This document shows positions 56,409 to 64,000 of a stretch of DNA of 64,000 bases, in pieces. The first letter of the stretch is position 1. Every line of letters starts with the position of its first letter. Source of the DNA: Streptomyces humi (lineage in GTDB: Bacteria; Actinomycetota; Actinomycetes; Streptomycetales; Streptomycetaceae); NCBI RefSeq assembly GCF_001005085.2, contig NZ_LBMU02000022.1, forward strand, positions 62,001 through 126,000, read 5' to 3'. Made by a program: the position numbers and the translations under genes. Under the pieces are notes generated by a model. It searched no databases, was not told the DNA's origin, and saw only the letters and a list, made by a program, of their open reading frames with translations.

Positions 56409-58082
56409 ATGTCCCCCAGAACGCCGAGGCCCACCGCCGAACCGATCGCCACCACCGGCACCGCCCACGCCGGCCGGCGCGTGCGCCGCGCCGCGGCGCT
56501 GCCCATGCCCGACGGCGCGAGCATGACGCCCCTCGCCCCGGCGGATCCGCTCGGCGCCGGGAACGACGAGAGCACGCTCCGGTCCCTCTCCTCGGTCCTG
56601 GCCGCCTCCCGCACCGTCCCGAGCGAGCCGGAGTCCGACCCGGCCGCCTGGCGTCCGCGCGGCAGGGACGAGGCCGGCCAGGAGCCCGCCGCCGGTGCCG
56701 AGGGCGCGGCAGCCCCGGCGGGCCCGCCGCAGCGCCGTTCGGGGTCCGGCCGGCTGACCTCCAAGGTCGCGGAACGGCCCTTCCTGGTCGCCGCCGCCGT
56801 GGCGGGCGCGGTCGTGGTCGCCACCCCGTTCCTGACGTCCAACGCCAAGGACCACACGACGACGTACGAGGGTCTCGGCAAGGCGGACCCGGTGGCGGTG
56901 GAGGGCGGCGGCGCCCCCGACCGGCACCCGGACGCCTACCCCAGCGAGATGCCCCTCCAGGACTCCGCCACCGGCGGTGAGACGACGTCCGCCGACAACC
57001 TGCTGGACCCGGACGCCGGGGCCTGGCACGGTGCCGGGGGCGCCGCCGCGGCCGGTGACACCGGGACGGCGTCCGACTCGGCGCAGGTGCCAGGCGTGCT
57101 GGCCGCGGACGGTTCCGGCTCCGGCGCCGACACCCCCGCCCCGGGTACGGCGGTGGCGGCAGCGGACACGGCGGGCCACCCGACGGCCGCCGCGGCCGCG
57201 AAGGGCGCCACCGCGAAGGAGGCCGACGCGCCCGGGCCCGCCGCCGCGAGCACCAAGACCACGGACCCGACCGACGCCGCCAAGACGCCCGCCAAGACGC
57301 CCGTCAAGACGCCCGCCAAGACGCCCGTGAAGACGACGGTCATGGCCGCCGCCAAGCCCACCACCCCCACCACCACGAAGTCCGACACGACCACCGACAC
57401 CGCCCCGGTCGCGGCGCGGGCGGCCTCGACGGCGGCCACCGGTGCCGCCACGACGACCAAGCCCACGGCGGCCGGTGAGGCGCTGACGCCGGTGGACGGC
57501 GACGCCTCCGCCCCGTCGTCCGCAGACAGCACACGGGCGAGCTCTTCCTCGGCGACGGACACCACCGCGACGGACACCACCGCGACGGACACGAAGGCGG
57601 CCGACACCACCGCGACGGACACGAAGACGACGGACACGAAGGCGACGGACACGAAGGCGGCCGGCGGCACCGCCGCGGCGGTCGGTGCCTCGGCCGGTTC
57701 CGCTGCCGCCTCCGACCAGACCACGAAGGCGGACCCGGCCCCGCAGTGGAGCACCAAGGTCTTCACCTCCGCCTTCACCCTGCGCTCCGGGGAGTCCGTG
57801 AACTCCGACCGGATGCGGATCACCATGCGCGCGAGCGGTGACCTCGTCATCTCCGACGAGAACGGCACCGTCCGCTGGTCCTCCCACACCACCGGGGAGA
57901 ACAACTACGCCACCTTCAAGGCCGACGGCGAACTCGTCGTCCGGTCCGCCTACCAGCAGACCCTGTGGTCCTCCCGGACCGGCGGCCACAGCGGCGCCGA
58001 GCTGGTCATCCAGAACGACGGCAACGTCACGATCCTGAGCTCCGGCGATCAGACCCTCTGGGCCGCCGGCACCCAGCACTGA
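56409..58082 (+). CDS. Membrane-anchored bulb-type lectin protein of the ESX locus
   Basis: The product has 557 residues. A cytoplasmic N-terminus of about 120 residues precedes one membrane span (PFLVAAAVAGAVVVATPFLT, about 123-142). A long Ala/Thr/Asp/Lys spacer follows with KTPAKTPVKTPAKTP and TDTTATDTKAADT repeats. The C-terminal bulb-type lectin domain (about 455-557) has SGESVNSDRMRITMRASGDLVISDENGTVRWSS, FKADGELVVRSAYQQTLWSS and LVIQNDGNVTILSSGDQTLWAAG, close to mannose-binding QxDxNxVxY repeats (here IQNDGNVTI). The lectin would be held outside the membrane on a spacer able to cross the cell wall. The start follows GAGGAGCGTC. It lies between the ART-like gene and the AAA+ gene on one strand, 78 and 36 bp away. 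Confidence 0.85.
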   Translation: MSPRTPRPTAEPIATTGTAHAGRRVRRAAALPMPDGASMTPLAPADPLGAGNDESTLRSLSSVLAASRTVPSEPESDPAAWRPRGRDEAGQEPAAGAEGAAAPAGPPQRRSGSGRLTSKVAERPFLVAAAVAGAVVVATPFLTSNAKDHTTTYEGLGKADPVAVEGGGAPDRHPDAYPSEMPLQDSATGGETTSADNLLDPDAGAWHGAGGAAAAGDTGTASDSAQVPGVLAADGSGSGADTPAPGTAVAAADTAGHPTAAAAAKGATAKEADAPGPAAASTKTTDPTDAAKTPAKTPVKTPAKTPVKTTVMAAAKPTTPTTTKSDTTTDTAPVAARAASTAATGAATTTKPTAAGEALTPVDGDASAPSSADSTRASSSSATDTTATDTTATDTKAADTTATDTKTTDTKATDTKAAGGTAAAVGASAGSAAASDQTTKADPAPQWSTKVFTSAFTLRSGESVNSDRMRITMRASGDLVISDENGTVRWSSHTTGENNYATFKADGELVVRSAYQQTLWSSRTGGHSGAELVIQNDGNVTILSSGDQTLWAAGTQH

Positions 58083-58118
58083 GCCCACCGCGAACACCGC
58101 GAACACGAAGGAGCAGGC

Positions 58119-61100
58119 GTGGCCCGCCATCTGATCACCGTCGGCCAGGAGAACGGGTGCGACCACACCACCATCGGCGCGGCACTCGCCCACGCCCGGC
58201 CGGGAGCCGTCATCAGCGTCCGGCCGGGCAGCTACCGGGAGACCCTGGTGGTGAACAACCGGGTGACCATCGTCGCCGACGGCCCGCGCGGCAGTGTGGA
58301 GATCGCCCCCGACAAGGGCGCCGCCGTCACACTCGCCGCCGACGCCGTGATGCTGACCGACCTGGTGCTGCGCGGCGGTGAGGGCGAACTGCCGGTCATC
58401 GACGCGGTGCGCGGACAGGTCGCCCTGGACGGCTGCGAGGTGCTCGGCGCGGGCTGGACGGCCCTGCTCAGCCGCGGCAGCGGATCCCTCGCCGTGCGGT
58501 CCTGCCGGATCACCAACCCCGTCGGCGCGGGCGTGGTGGAGGCCGGCACCACCGGCAGTGTCATCGAGGACTGCCTGATCGAGAACCTGGGCACCTCCGC
58601 GGTGGTGATCAGCGAGCAGGGCCGCGCCGACGTGCGCAACTGCCGTATCCGGGACGCGCGCGGCAACGGCGTGCTGGCCAACGGACAGTCCCGGGGCGTC
58701 GTGGAGGACTGCGAGATCACCGCCGTGGAGAAGCCGGGGCTCGCACTGGAGGGCGGCACGTCACTGCGGGTGGTGCGCACGACACTGCGCGACTGCTCGG
58801 TGGGCGTGCACCTCGCCAGCTCCGCGCGCACCGAGCTGTCCCACGTACAGGTGTACGACTCCGCCAGTCACGGCTTCGTGGTCGCGGACCGCTCCGACCC
58901 GCAGCTGTCCTACTGCGAGACCTCCCGCACCCGCGGCAGCGGCCTGTACGTCACCGGCCGTTCCCGCGGCTACTTCGTGAACTGCGCCTTCGACGCGGCC
59001 GGCGAGGCCGCCGTGCACGTCGACGACTCCAGCACCCCGTCCCTGACCGGGACCCGGGTGACGAACAGCAAGGCCGTGGGCGTGCTGCTGGACGGCGAGT
59101 CCGCCGCCGAGTTCGACCAACTGGACGTCGTACGGGCCGGCGGGCACGGTGTGTCGCTGTCCGCCGGGGCCAACCCGCTGCTGCGCCGGGCCCGGATCAC
59201 GGAGGCGCGCGGCGCGGGCCTGCTGGTCGCCGGGAACGGCCGCGGCCGGTTCGAGGACTGCGAGGTCGGCGACTGCGCCGGGCACGCGCTGCGCGTCGAG
59301 GGCGGCGGCAACCCGCACATGGGGACCTCCGCGCTGCGCGGCGCGGGCAGGTCCGGGGTGTGCGTCGGCGGCAACGGCCGTGTCACGCTGCGCGACTGCG
59401 AGATCTCCGGCTGCTCCGCCTCGGGCGCCGCCGTCGAGGAGGACGGCGACCTGACCCTCGTACGCACCCGGGTGCTGGGCAGCGGCGGTCACGGTGCGCT
59501 GGTCGGCTCGGGCGGCCGGGCGGCACTGAAGTCCTGCGAGTTCAGCGGGAACGCCGGTGACGGCATCCGGATCGACACCGACCGGTCCGTCGAGGTCACC
59601 GACTGCACCGTACGCTCCAACCGCGGCGCCGGCATCAAACGCGCCCCGTCCCGGGGCGAGTTCACGCTCTCCGGTCTCACCAGTGTCGACAACAAGTCGC
59701 CGGACGAGGGCACCGACCCGGCCGCCGATCCGGTCGTTCCCGACAGCGCCGCGGCCGGCGGCCCCGGCGGCACGGAGGGCGGGGCGTCGGAGAACGCCCT
59801 GGTCGCGGAGTTGAACGGGCTGGTCGGCCTCGCCAACGTCAAGGAACAGGTCAGCATGCTCGTCAGCCTGGGCAAGCTCGCCCAGCGGCGGGCCCAACTG
59901 GGCATCCCCGCCCCGCCGATGAGCCGACACCTGGTGTTCGCGGGGCCGCCCGGCACCGGCAAGACCACGGTGGCCCGGCTCTACGGCGGCATCCTGGCGA
60001 GCCTCGGGATGCTGTCGTCCGGCCACATCGTGGAGGTGGCCCGCGCCGACCTGGTCGCCCAGGTGATCGGCGGCACCGCGATCAAGACCACCGAGGTCTT
60101 CGAACAGGCCCTGGGCGGTGTGCTGTTCATCGACGAGGCGTACACGCTGCTGTCGGACAGCAAGGGCTCCAGCGTCGACTTCGGCCAGGAGGCCATCGAC
60201 ACCCTGGTGAAGCTGATCGAGGACCACCGTGACGACACCGTCGTGATCGTCGCGGGCTACCCGAAGGAGATGGAGGACCTCCTCGCCGCCAACCCCGGCC
60301 TGGCCTCCCGGTTCACCCGGACCATCGAGTTCGAGAACTACTCGGTGGACGAGCTCGTCACCATCGCCGAGTCCATGTGCGCGGGCCACCGCTACGTACT
60401 GGACCCGCTCACCAGGCAGGCGCTGGGCCTGCGGTTCGGCCGGATGCGGCGGGACGCCACCTTCGGCAACGGCCGGGCCGCCCGCCAGGTGTTCGAGGAG
60501 ATGGTCGACCGGCAGTCGCTGCGGCTGGCCACCCTGCCCGAGGCCAGCGAGGCGGACCTGATGCTGATGCTGCCCGAGGACGTCGGCGCCGACCTCGCCG
60601 AGGAACTGCGCACGGAGGCCAAGGAGAAGGCGCCCGGCGAGTCCGACGTGCTGGCCCGGCTGCGGGCCATGACCGGCCTCGGGGCGGTCAAGCGCGAGGT
60701 CGGCGGCATCGTGAACCTCCTCACCAACTACCAGCAGCGTGCCGCGCTCGGACTGCCGACGCCCTCGGTCAGCCACCACGCGGTGTTCTCCGGGCCGCCC
60801 GGCACCGGCAAGACCACCGTGGCCCGGCTCTACGCCGACCTGCTGAAGTCCTTCGGCGTGCTGGGCCAGGGGCAGCTCGTCGAGGTGGCCAGGGCCGACC
60901 TGGTCGGCCGCTACATCGGCCACACCGCGCAGCTGACCACGGAGAAGTTCGAGGAGGCCGTCGGCGGTGTGCTGTTCATCGACGAGGCGTACACGCTGAC
61001 CCCGGAGAACTCGCCGCAGGACTTCGGCCGGGAGGCGGTGGACACCCTGCTGAAACTGATGGAGGACCGCCGTGACGAGGTCGTGGTGATCGTCGCCGGC

Positions 61101-61469
61101 TATCCCGCGGAGATGGACCGGTTCCTGGAGTCCAACCCCGGCCTCGCCTCCCGGTTCTCCCGGCACGTCACCTTCGAGGACTACTCGACCGGTGAACTGC
61201 TGTCCATCATGGAGGAGCAGGCGACGACGGCGGGATACGTGTGCGCGCCGCCGACGGTGGAGGCGCTGCGTGTCCACCTCGACTCGCTGCCGCGCACCAG
61301 GAGCTTCGGCAACGCGCGTCTCGCCCGCCAGCTGCTGGAGACCATGATGACCCGCCAGGCGGGCCGGCTGGCCTCGCTGCCCGCCCCGGACCTGGAGGCC
61401 CTCACCACCCTCCGCCCCGAGGACCTGCCCGAAGCGGCGCTCGCCACCCAGCCGGGCCTGAGCGTCTGA
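58119..61469 (+). CDS. Parallel beta-helix protein fused to two CbxX/CfqX-type AAA+ domains (EccA-like)
   Basis: The protein has 1,116 residues. Residues about 10-530 are right-handed beta-helix rungs (regular units such as VIEDCLIENLGTSAVVI and RFEDCEVGDCAGHALRV, with stacked Cys in DC). A short linker precedes AAA1 (Walker A GPPGTGKTT near 609, Walker B GGVLFIDEAYTL near 667) and AAA2 (GPPGTGKTT near 893, GGVLFIDEAYTL near 950). Both have Arg-finger segments (NPGLASRF) and are likely active. Mycobacterial EccA has one such AAA+ domain behind TPR repeats; here a beta-helix replaces the TPR part. It probably acts as a cytoplasmic chaperone of ESX substrates. The GTG follows AAGGAG. Confidence 0.9.
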   Translation: MARHLITVGQENGCDHTTIGAALAHARPGAVISVRPGSYRETLVVNNRVTIVADGPRGSVEIAPDKGAAVTLAADAVMLTDLVLRGGEGELPVIDAVRGQVALDGCEVLGAGWTALLSRGSGSLAVRSCRITNPVGAGVVEAGTTGSVIEDCLIENLGTSAVVISEQGRADVRNCRIRDARGNGVLANGQSRGVVEDCEITAVEKPGLALEGGTSLRVVRTTLRDCSVGVHLASSARTELSHVQVYDSASHGFVVADRSDPQLSYCETSRTRGSGLYVTGRSRGYFVNCAFDAAGEAAVHVDDSSTPSLTGTRVTNSKAVGVLLDGESAAEFDQLDVVRAGGHGVSLSAGANPLLRRARITEARGAGLLVAGNGRGRFEDCEVGDCAGHALRVEGGGNPHMGTSALRGAGRSGVCVGGNGRVTLRDCEISGCSASGAAVEEDGDLTLVRTRVLGSGGHGALVGSGGRAALKSCEFSGNAGDGIRIDTDRSVEVTDCTVRSNRGAGIKRAPSRGEFTLSGLTSVDNKSPDEGTDPAADPVVPDSAAAGGPGGTEGGASENALVAELNGLVGLANVKEQVSMLVSLGKLAQRRAQLGIPAPPMSRHLVFAGPPGTGKTTVARLYGGILASLGMLSSGHIVEVARADLVAQVIGGTAIKTTEVFEQALGGVLFIDEAYTLLSDSKGSSVDFGQEAIDTLVKLIEDHRDDTVVIVAGYPKEMEDLLAANPGLASRFTRTIEFENYSVDELVTIAESMCAGHRYVLDPLTRQALGLRFGRMRRDATFGNGRAARQVFEEMVDRQSLRLATLPEASEADLMLMLPEDVGADLAEELRTEAKEKAPGESDVLARLRAMTGLGAVKREVGGIVNLLTNYQQRAALGLPTPSVSHHAVFSGPPGTGKTTVARLYADLLKSFGVLGQGQLVEVARADLVGRYIGHTAQLTTEKFEEAVGGVLFIDEAYTLTPENSPQDFGREAVDTLLKLMEDRRDEVVVIVAGYPAEMDRFLESNPGLASRFSRHVTFEDYSTGELLSIMEEQATTAGYVCAPPTVEALRVHLDSLPRTRSFGNARLARQLLETMMTRQAGRLASLPAPDLEALTTLRPEDLPEAALATQPGLSV

Positions 61470-61481
61470 CCACGGGGGCGA

Positions 61482-61522
61482 GGCCGCGCCGCTACGGGCC
61501 CCGACCGGCCCGCGGCGCGGCC
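61482..61522. terminator. Bidirectional hairpin terminator
   Basis: GGCCGCGCCGC (61482-61492) pairs with GCGGCGCGGCC (61512-61522); the loop is itself GC-rich. Between converging genes, 12 bp behind the AAA+ stop. Confidence 0.8.
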
Positions 61523-61532
61523 CGCGTCTTCC

Positions 61533-63758
61533 TCATCCGGCGGCCTCCGCCTTGGCGCGCAGCACCTCGGCGCGGGGTACGCGCAGGGCGGTGAGCAGGT
61601 CGGCCGCGTGCAGCCAGTGGGCGCGCGCCCTGGTGGGCTCGCCGAGTTCCAGCAGGGCGGAGGCGAGGTGGTCCAGGGTCTCCGCGCGCATGTAGTCGTC
61701 GTGGACCTCCTCGACGAGCCGCAGGGACTCGTGGTAGCTGGCGACGGCGTCCTGGAGGCGGCCCAGCCGCTGCTGGGCGAGGCCGATGGAGTCCCGCACG
61801 GACGCCTCGCCGCTGCGGTCCCCGAGCTCCCGCAGCATGGGCACCGCCTCCTCGCCGGTGGCGATGGCCTCTTCGTGCTTGCCGAGCATGGCGAGACAGA
61901 AGCCCACCCCGACGAGGGTGCGCGCGACCTCGTGGTCGCCGGAGTGGGTACGGGCGATCGCCAGACTGCGGCGCGCGTGCTCCAGCGCCTCCTCGTGGCG
62001 CTGCTGCCGGCCGCGCAGGAAACTGACGTTGCGTTCGACCCGGACCTGGTGGTCCGTGGGCAACCGCGGCAGCTGTCCCAGCATCGTGCCGATGGGCTCG
62101 TCGGCCTCGGCCGGCCGGCCCGTCTCGACCAGGGCACGCGCCAGATGCGCACCGGTCCGCGCGACGGCGACGGGGTCGTCGAGGGCGAGGGCCGCGTCGA
62201 GCCCGAGGCGCGCGGCCGACGCCTCCTCGGCCCAGCGGCCCGCCGCCGCGTTGTAACCCACCCACTCCAGCGCCAGGTTCACCCGGTGCCGGAGCAGACG
62301 GGGGTCCCGTACGGTGCGCAGGACGGCCGCGACGGCGGGTTCCTCGCGGCGGAACCAGTCCAGTGCCTCCTCGCGGTCGTCGACCGCCACATGTACGACT
62401 CCGGGCGCCGGTGCGTCGGCCGTCTCCGAGGGGAAACGGGAGACGAACCGGCCGGCGGAGAGCGCGTTGTGGCGCAGGTAGTCCAGCAGCCGGATCTCGG
62501 CGCCCGCCCGGTCGTCCCCGGCCCGCTCCATGAGCTCGGCGCCGTACGCCCTGACCAGGTCGTGCATCACATACCGCCCCTCGGCGTCCCGGGACAGCAG
62601 ACTGGCGGTGGTCAGCTCACGCAGCCGACGCCTGGTCACCGGCAGCTGCGTCCCGGCGAGCGAGGCGGCGGCCTCGGCGGAGACGGCCGGGCCCGGGTGG
62701 GCCGCCAGATGGCGGAAGAACCGTGCCGTCTCCTCGTCGAGCGCCCGGTAGGACCACGAGAAGACGGCCCGGACACCGCCCTGCCCGTCGTCGGCCGCGA
62801 GGGCGTCCAGGCGGGATCCGGCCTCGCGCAGCTCCCGGACGCCGGACCGCAGCGACACCTCGGGACTGCCGCTCAGCTGCGCGCCGACGACGGCGACCGC
62901 CAGGGGCAGGTGCCCGCACAGGGCGACCAGTTCGGCCGCCGCGTCCGGCTCGGCCCGGCAGCGGGCGTCACCGACGCGGGCGGCGAGTGCGGCCAGCGCC
63001 TCCTCCTCGGACCACACACCGAGGTTGACGAGGGTGGCGCCCTCCGTCGCGGCCAGGGAGAACAGCTGGTTGCGCGAGGTGACGAGGGACAGGCAGCCGG
63101 CGGCGGGCAGCAGGGGGGTGACCTGCTCGGCGTCCCGCGCGTTGTCGAGTACGACGATCAGCCGCCGGGACGCGGTCCGCTCCCGGAACAGGGCGGCGCG
63201 CTCGTGGGTGGCGGGAGGTATGTCGTTGCTGGGCACCCCGAGGGCCCGCAGGAACCCGCCCAGGGCCTCACCCGGTTCCAGAGGACGCGCGGACTCCTCG
63301 AACCCGCGGAGGTTCACATACAGCTGACCATCGGGGAAACGTTCCGCCATCCGGTGGGCCCAGTGCACCGCCAGCGTGGTCTTGCCGACCCCGGCCATAC
63401 CGCCCACCGCGGCGATCACGACATGCCGGCCCTGTCCGTCGGCCTGCCCGGCACACCGGTGGACGGCCTCCAGCGCCTGCTCGTGACCGCGGAACACCGC
63501 GAGGTCGGGCGGGAGTTGCCGGGGCACCTGGTGAGTGCGCGGGGTGGCGGCCTGTACGAGACGCCGTCGTTCGGACTCGTCCAGTTCGAGCGCGTCCAGC
63601 AACTCGTTCAGCGTGGAGCGGCGCGGCAGGCTCCGGCCCCGTTCCATGTCGCTGATGGCCCGGACACTCACCCCCGAGGCCTCCGCGAGACCCTCCAGGG
63701 TGAGAACCGACCGCTGCCGCGCCTCCCGCAACAGGCCGCCGAACATCTCCTTGCTCAT
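61533..63758 (-). CDS. XRE-NB-ARC-TPR transcriptional regulator (AfsR-like STAND protein)
   Basis: The 741-residue protein starts with an XRE helix-turn-helix (about 5-65, LTLEGLAEASGVSVRAISDMERGRSLP). An NB-ARC ATPase domain follows (about 85-370) with Walker A GMAGVGKTT, Walker B RLIVVLDNA, sensor VTSRN and GHLPLAV, then a winged-helix part (LRELTTASLLSRDAEGRYVMHDLVRAYGAEL). About seven TPR units (residues 510-741) follow. Such STAND switches bind ATP and oligomerise on a signal; in Streptomyces many control secondary metabolism or development. There is no BTAD domain, so it is not a SARP. The ATG follows GGAGTGGG. It converges with the ESX AAA+ gene; control of the ESX locus is possible but unsupported. 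Confidence 0.9.
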   Translation of the reverse strand: MSKEMFGGLLREARQRSVLTLEGLAEASGVSVRAISDMERGRSLPRRSTLNELLDALELDESERRRLVQAATPRTHQVPRQLPPDLAVFRGHEQALEAVHRCAGQADGQGRHVVIAAVGGMAGVGKTTLAVHWAHRMAERFPDGQLYVNLRGFEESARPLEPGEALGGFLRALGVPSNDIPPATHERAALFRERTASRRLIVVLDNARDAEQVTPLLPAAGCLSLVTSRNQLFSLAATEGATLVNLGVWSEEEALAALAARVGDARCRAEPDAAAELVALCGHLPLAVAVVGAQLSGSPEVSLRSGVRELREAGSRLDALAADDGQGGVRAVFSWSYRALDEETARFFRHLAAHPGPAVSAEAAASLAGTQLPVTRRRLRELTTASLLSRDAEGRYVMHDLVRAYGAELMERAGDDRAGAEIRLLDYLRHNALSAGRFVSRFPSETADAPAPGVVHVAVDDREEALDWFRREEPAVAAVLRTVRDPRLLRHRVNLALEWVGYNAAAGRWAEEASAARLGLDAALALDDPVAVARTGAHLARALVETGRPAEADEPIGTMLGQLPRLPTDHQVRVERNVSFLRGRQQRHEEALEHARRSLAIARTHSGDHEVARTLVGVGFCLAMLGKHEEAIATGEEAVPMLRELGDRSGEASVRDSIGLAQQRLGRLQDAVASYHESLRLVEEVHDDYMRAETLDHLASALLELGEPTRARAHWLHAADLLTALRVPRAEVLRAKAEAAG

Positions 63759-64000
63759 CCCACTCCCCGCTGCCGTGTCCCGAGACGCCTGCCGCGGGTC
63801 CGGCGTCGTACTCCGCGACGCCGTGAAACGTAGCAGTTGTGGAATGAGTGTTCAGCCCGGATCTCACATGTCGGGCCGCTGTCGTTCCGTGCGCCGTTCC
63901 GGGTGCCGTCGCATTGTCGTCGCGTGTGTCGTTGCGTGTGCCGTCGCCTGTGTCGTCGCGTGTGTCTTTTCGTATGCCGTTCTGTGTGTCGATACCCGGT
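63759..64000. other. Upstream region with imperfect TGTCG/CGTGTG repeats
   Basis: No gene seen. From about 63895 to the window edge, units near GTCGTCGCGTGTGTC and GTTGCGTGTGCC recur five or more times with changes. The promoter of the NB-ARC regulator should lie at 63760-63850 (AGTTGTGGAATGAGTG is locally AT-richer). Confidence 0.5.

Noticed and set aside
61533..63758. SARP-family antibiotic regulator
   Set aside because: The N-terminus is an XRE-type helix-turn-helix and there is no BTAD domain; only the NB-ARC/TPR part is like AfsR.
1..64000. Integrated element or genomic island borders
   Set aside because: No tRNA gene, integrase, transposase or long direct repeat flanking the ESX or toxin genes was seen, and codon use does not visibly change.

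Overview
The window is chromosomal DNA from a Streptomyces-type actinomycete. The evidence is very high G+C with third-position GC bias, GTG and TTG starts behind strong Shine-Dalgarno sequences, an SsgA-family sporulation protein, an ECF sigma factor with a C-terminal extension, a SpoIIE/GAF/HATPase phosphatase and an NB-ARC/TPR regulator. No rRNA, tRNA, CRISPR array, transposase or integrase was seen.

Left part (1-20.3 kb): mixed small operons. These include an alpha/beta hydrolase behind an ECF sigma factor, a CGNR zinc-finger regulator, two adjacent ABC-F ATPases behind a leader region, a molybdopterin oxidoreductase/cytochrome b/SpoIIE-phosphatase operon, a secreted tannase-like esterase with a small membrane protein, a broken cytochrome P450, a Bax-inhibitor-1 protein, an SsgA-like protein, a Tat-exported M20 amidohydrolase and a bulb-lectin protein. 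Four copies of a conserved palindrome (TCACC-N9-GGTGA, spacer close to ANTTTRACA) lie upstream of the CGNR gene, the Mo-oxidoreductase operon, the tannase operon and the Bax-inhibitor gene. At the CGNR and Bax-inhibitor genes the palindrome covers the -10 box of the same promoter layout (TTGCTY-N17-CARART). This looks like a small undescribed regulon controlled by the CGNR protein.

Middle part (20.3-36.7 kb): one cysteine-free reading frame of about 5,174 codons, followed with an ATGA overlap by an SseB-like type VII secretion-associated protein. The giant protein has a CpnT/WXG-like N-terminus, proline-rich linkers, a possible phosphoribosyltransferase-like segment, five tandem Fic-like domains (two with intact HxFxDANSR motifs, three degenerate) and a C-terminal HExxH zincin resembling anthrax lethal factor. 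It is the most unusual object here.

Right part (37-61.5 kb): a type VII (ESX) secretion locus. The leftward operon encodes EccD, EccB, two WXG100-type proteins, two further substrate-like proteins, a YbaB homologue and another small substrate-like protein. Rightward genes encode EccC, a 1,008-residue protein with an ART-like C-terminus, a membrane-anchored bulb-lectin protein and a beta-helix/double-AAA+ protein that may replace EccA. Mycosin (MycP) is encoded leftward between them. A ricin-lectin membrane protein sits between the locus and the giant toxin. No EccE was recognised. The simplest reading is that the ESX machine exports the WXG proteins, the 970-residue repeat protein and the giant multidomain effector, while the lectin proteins act at the cell surface. 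The window closes with an XRE/NB-ARC/TPR regulator.
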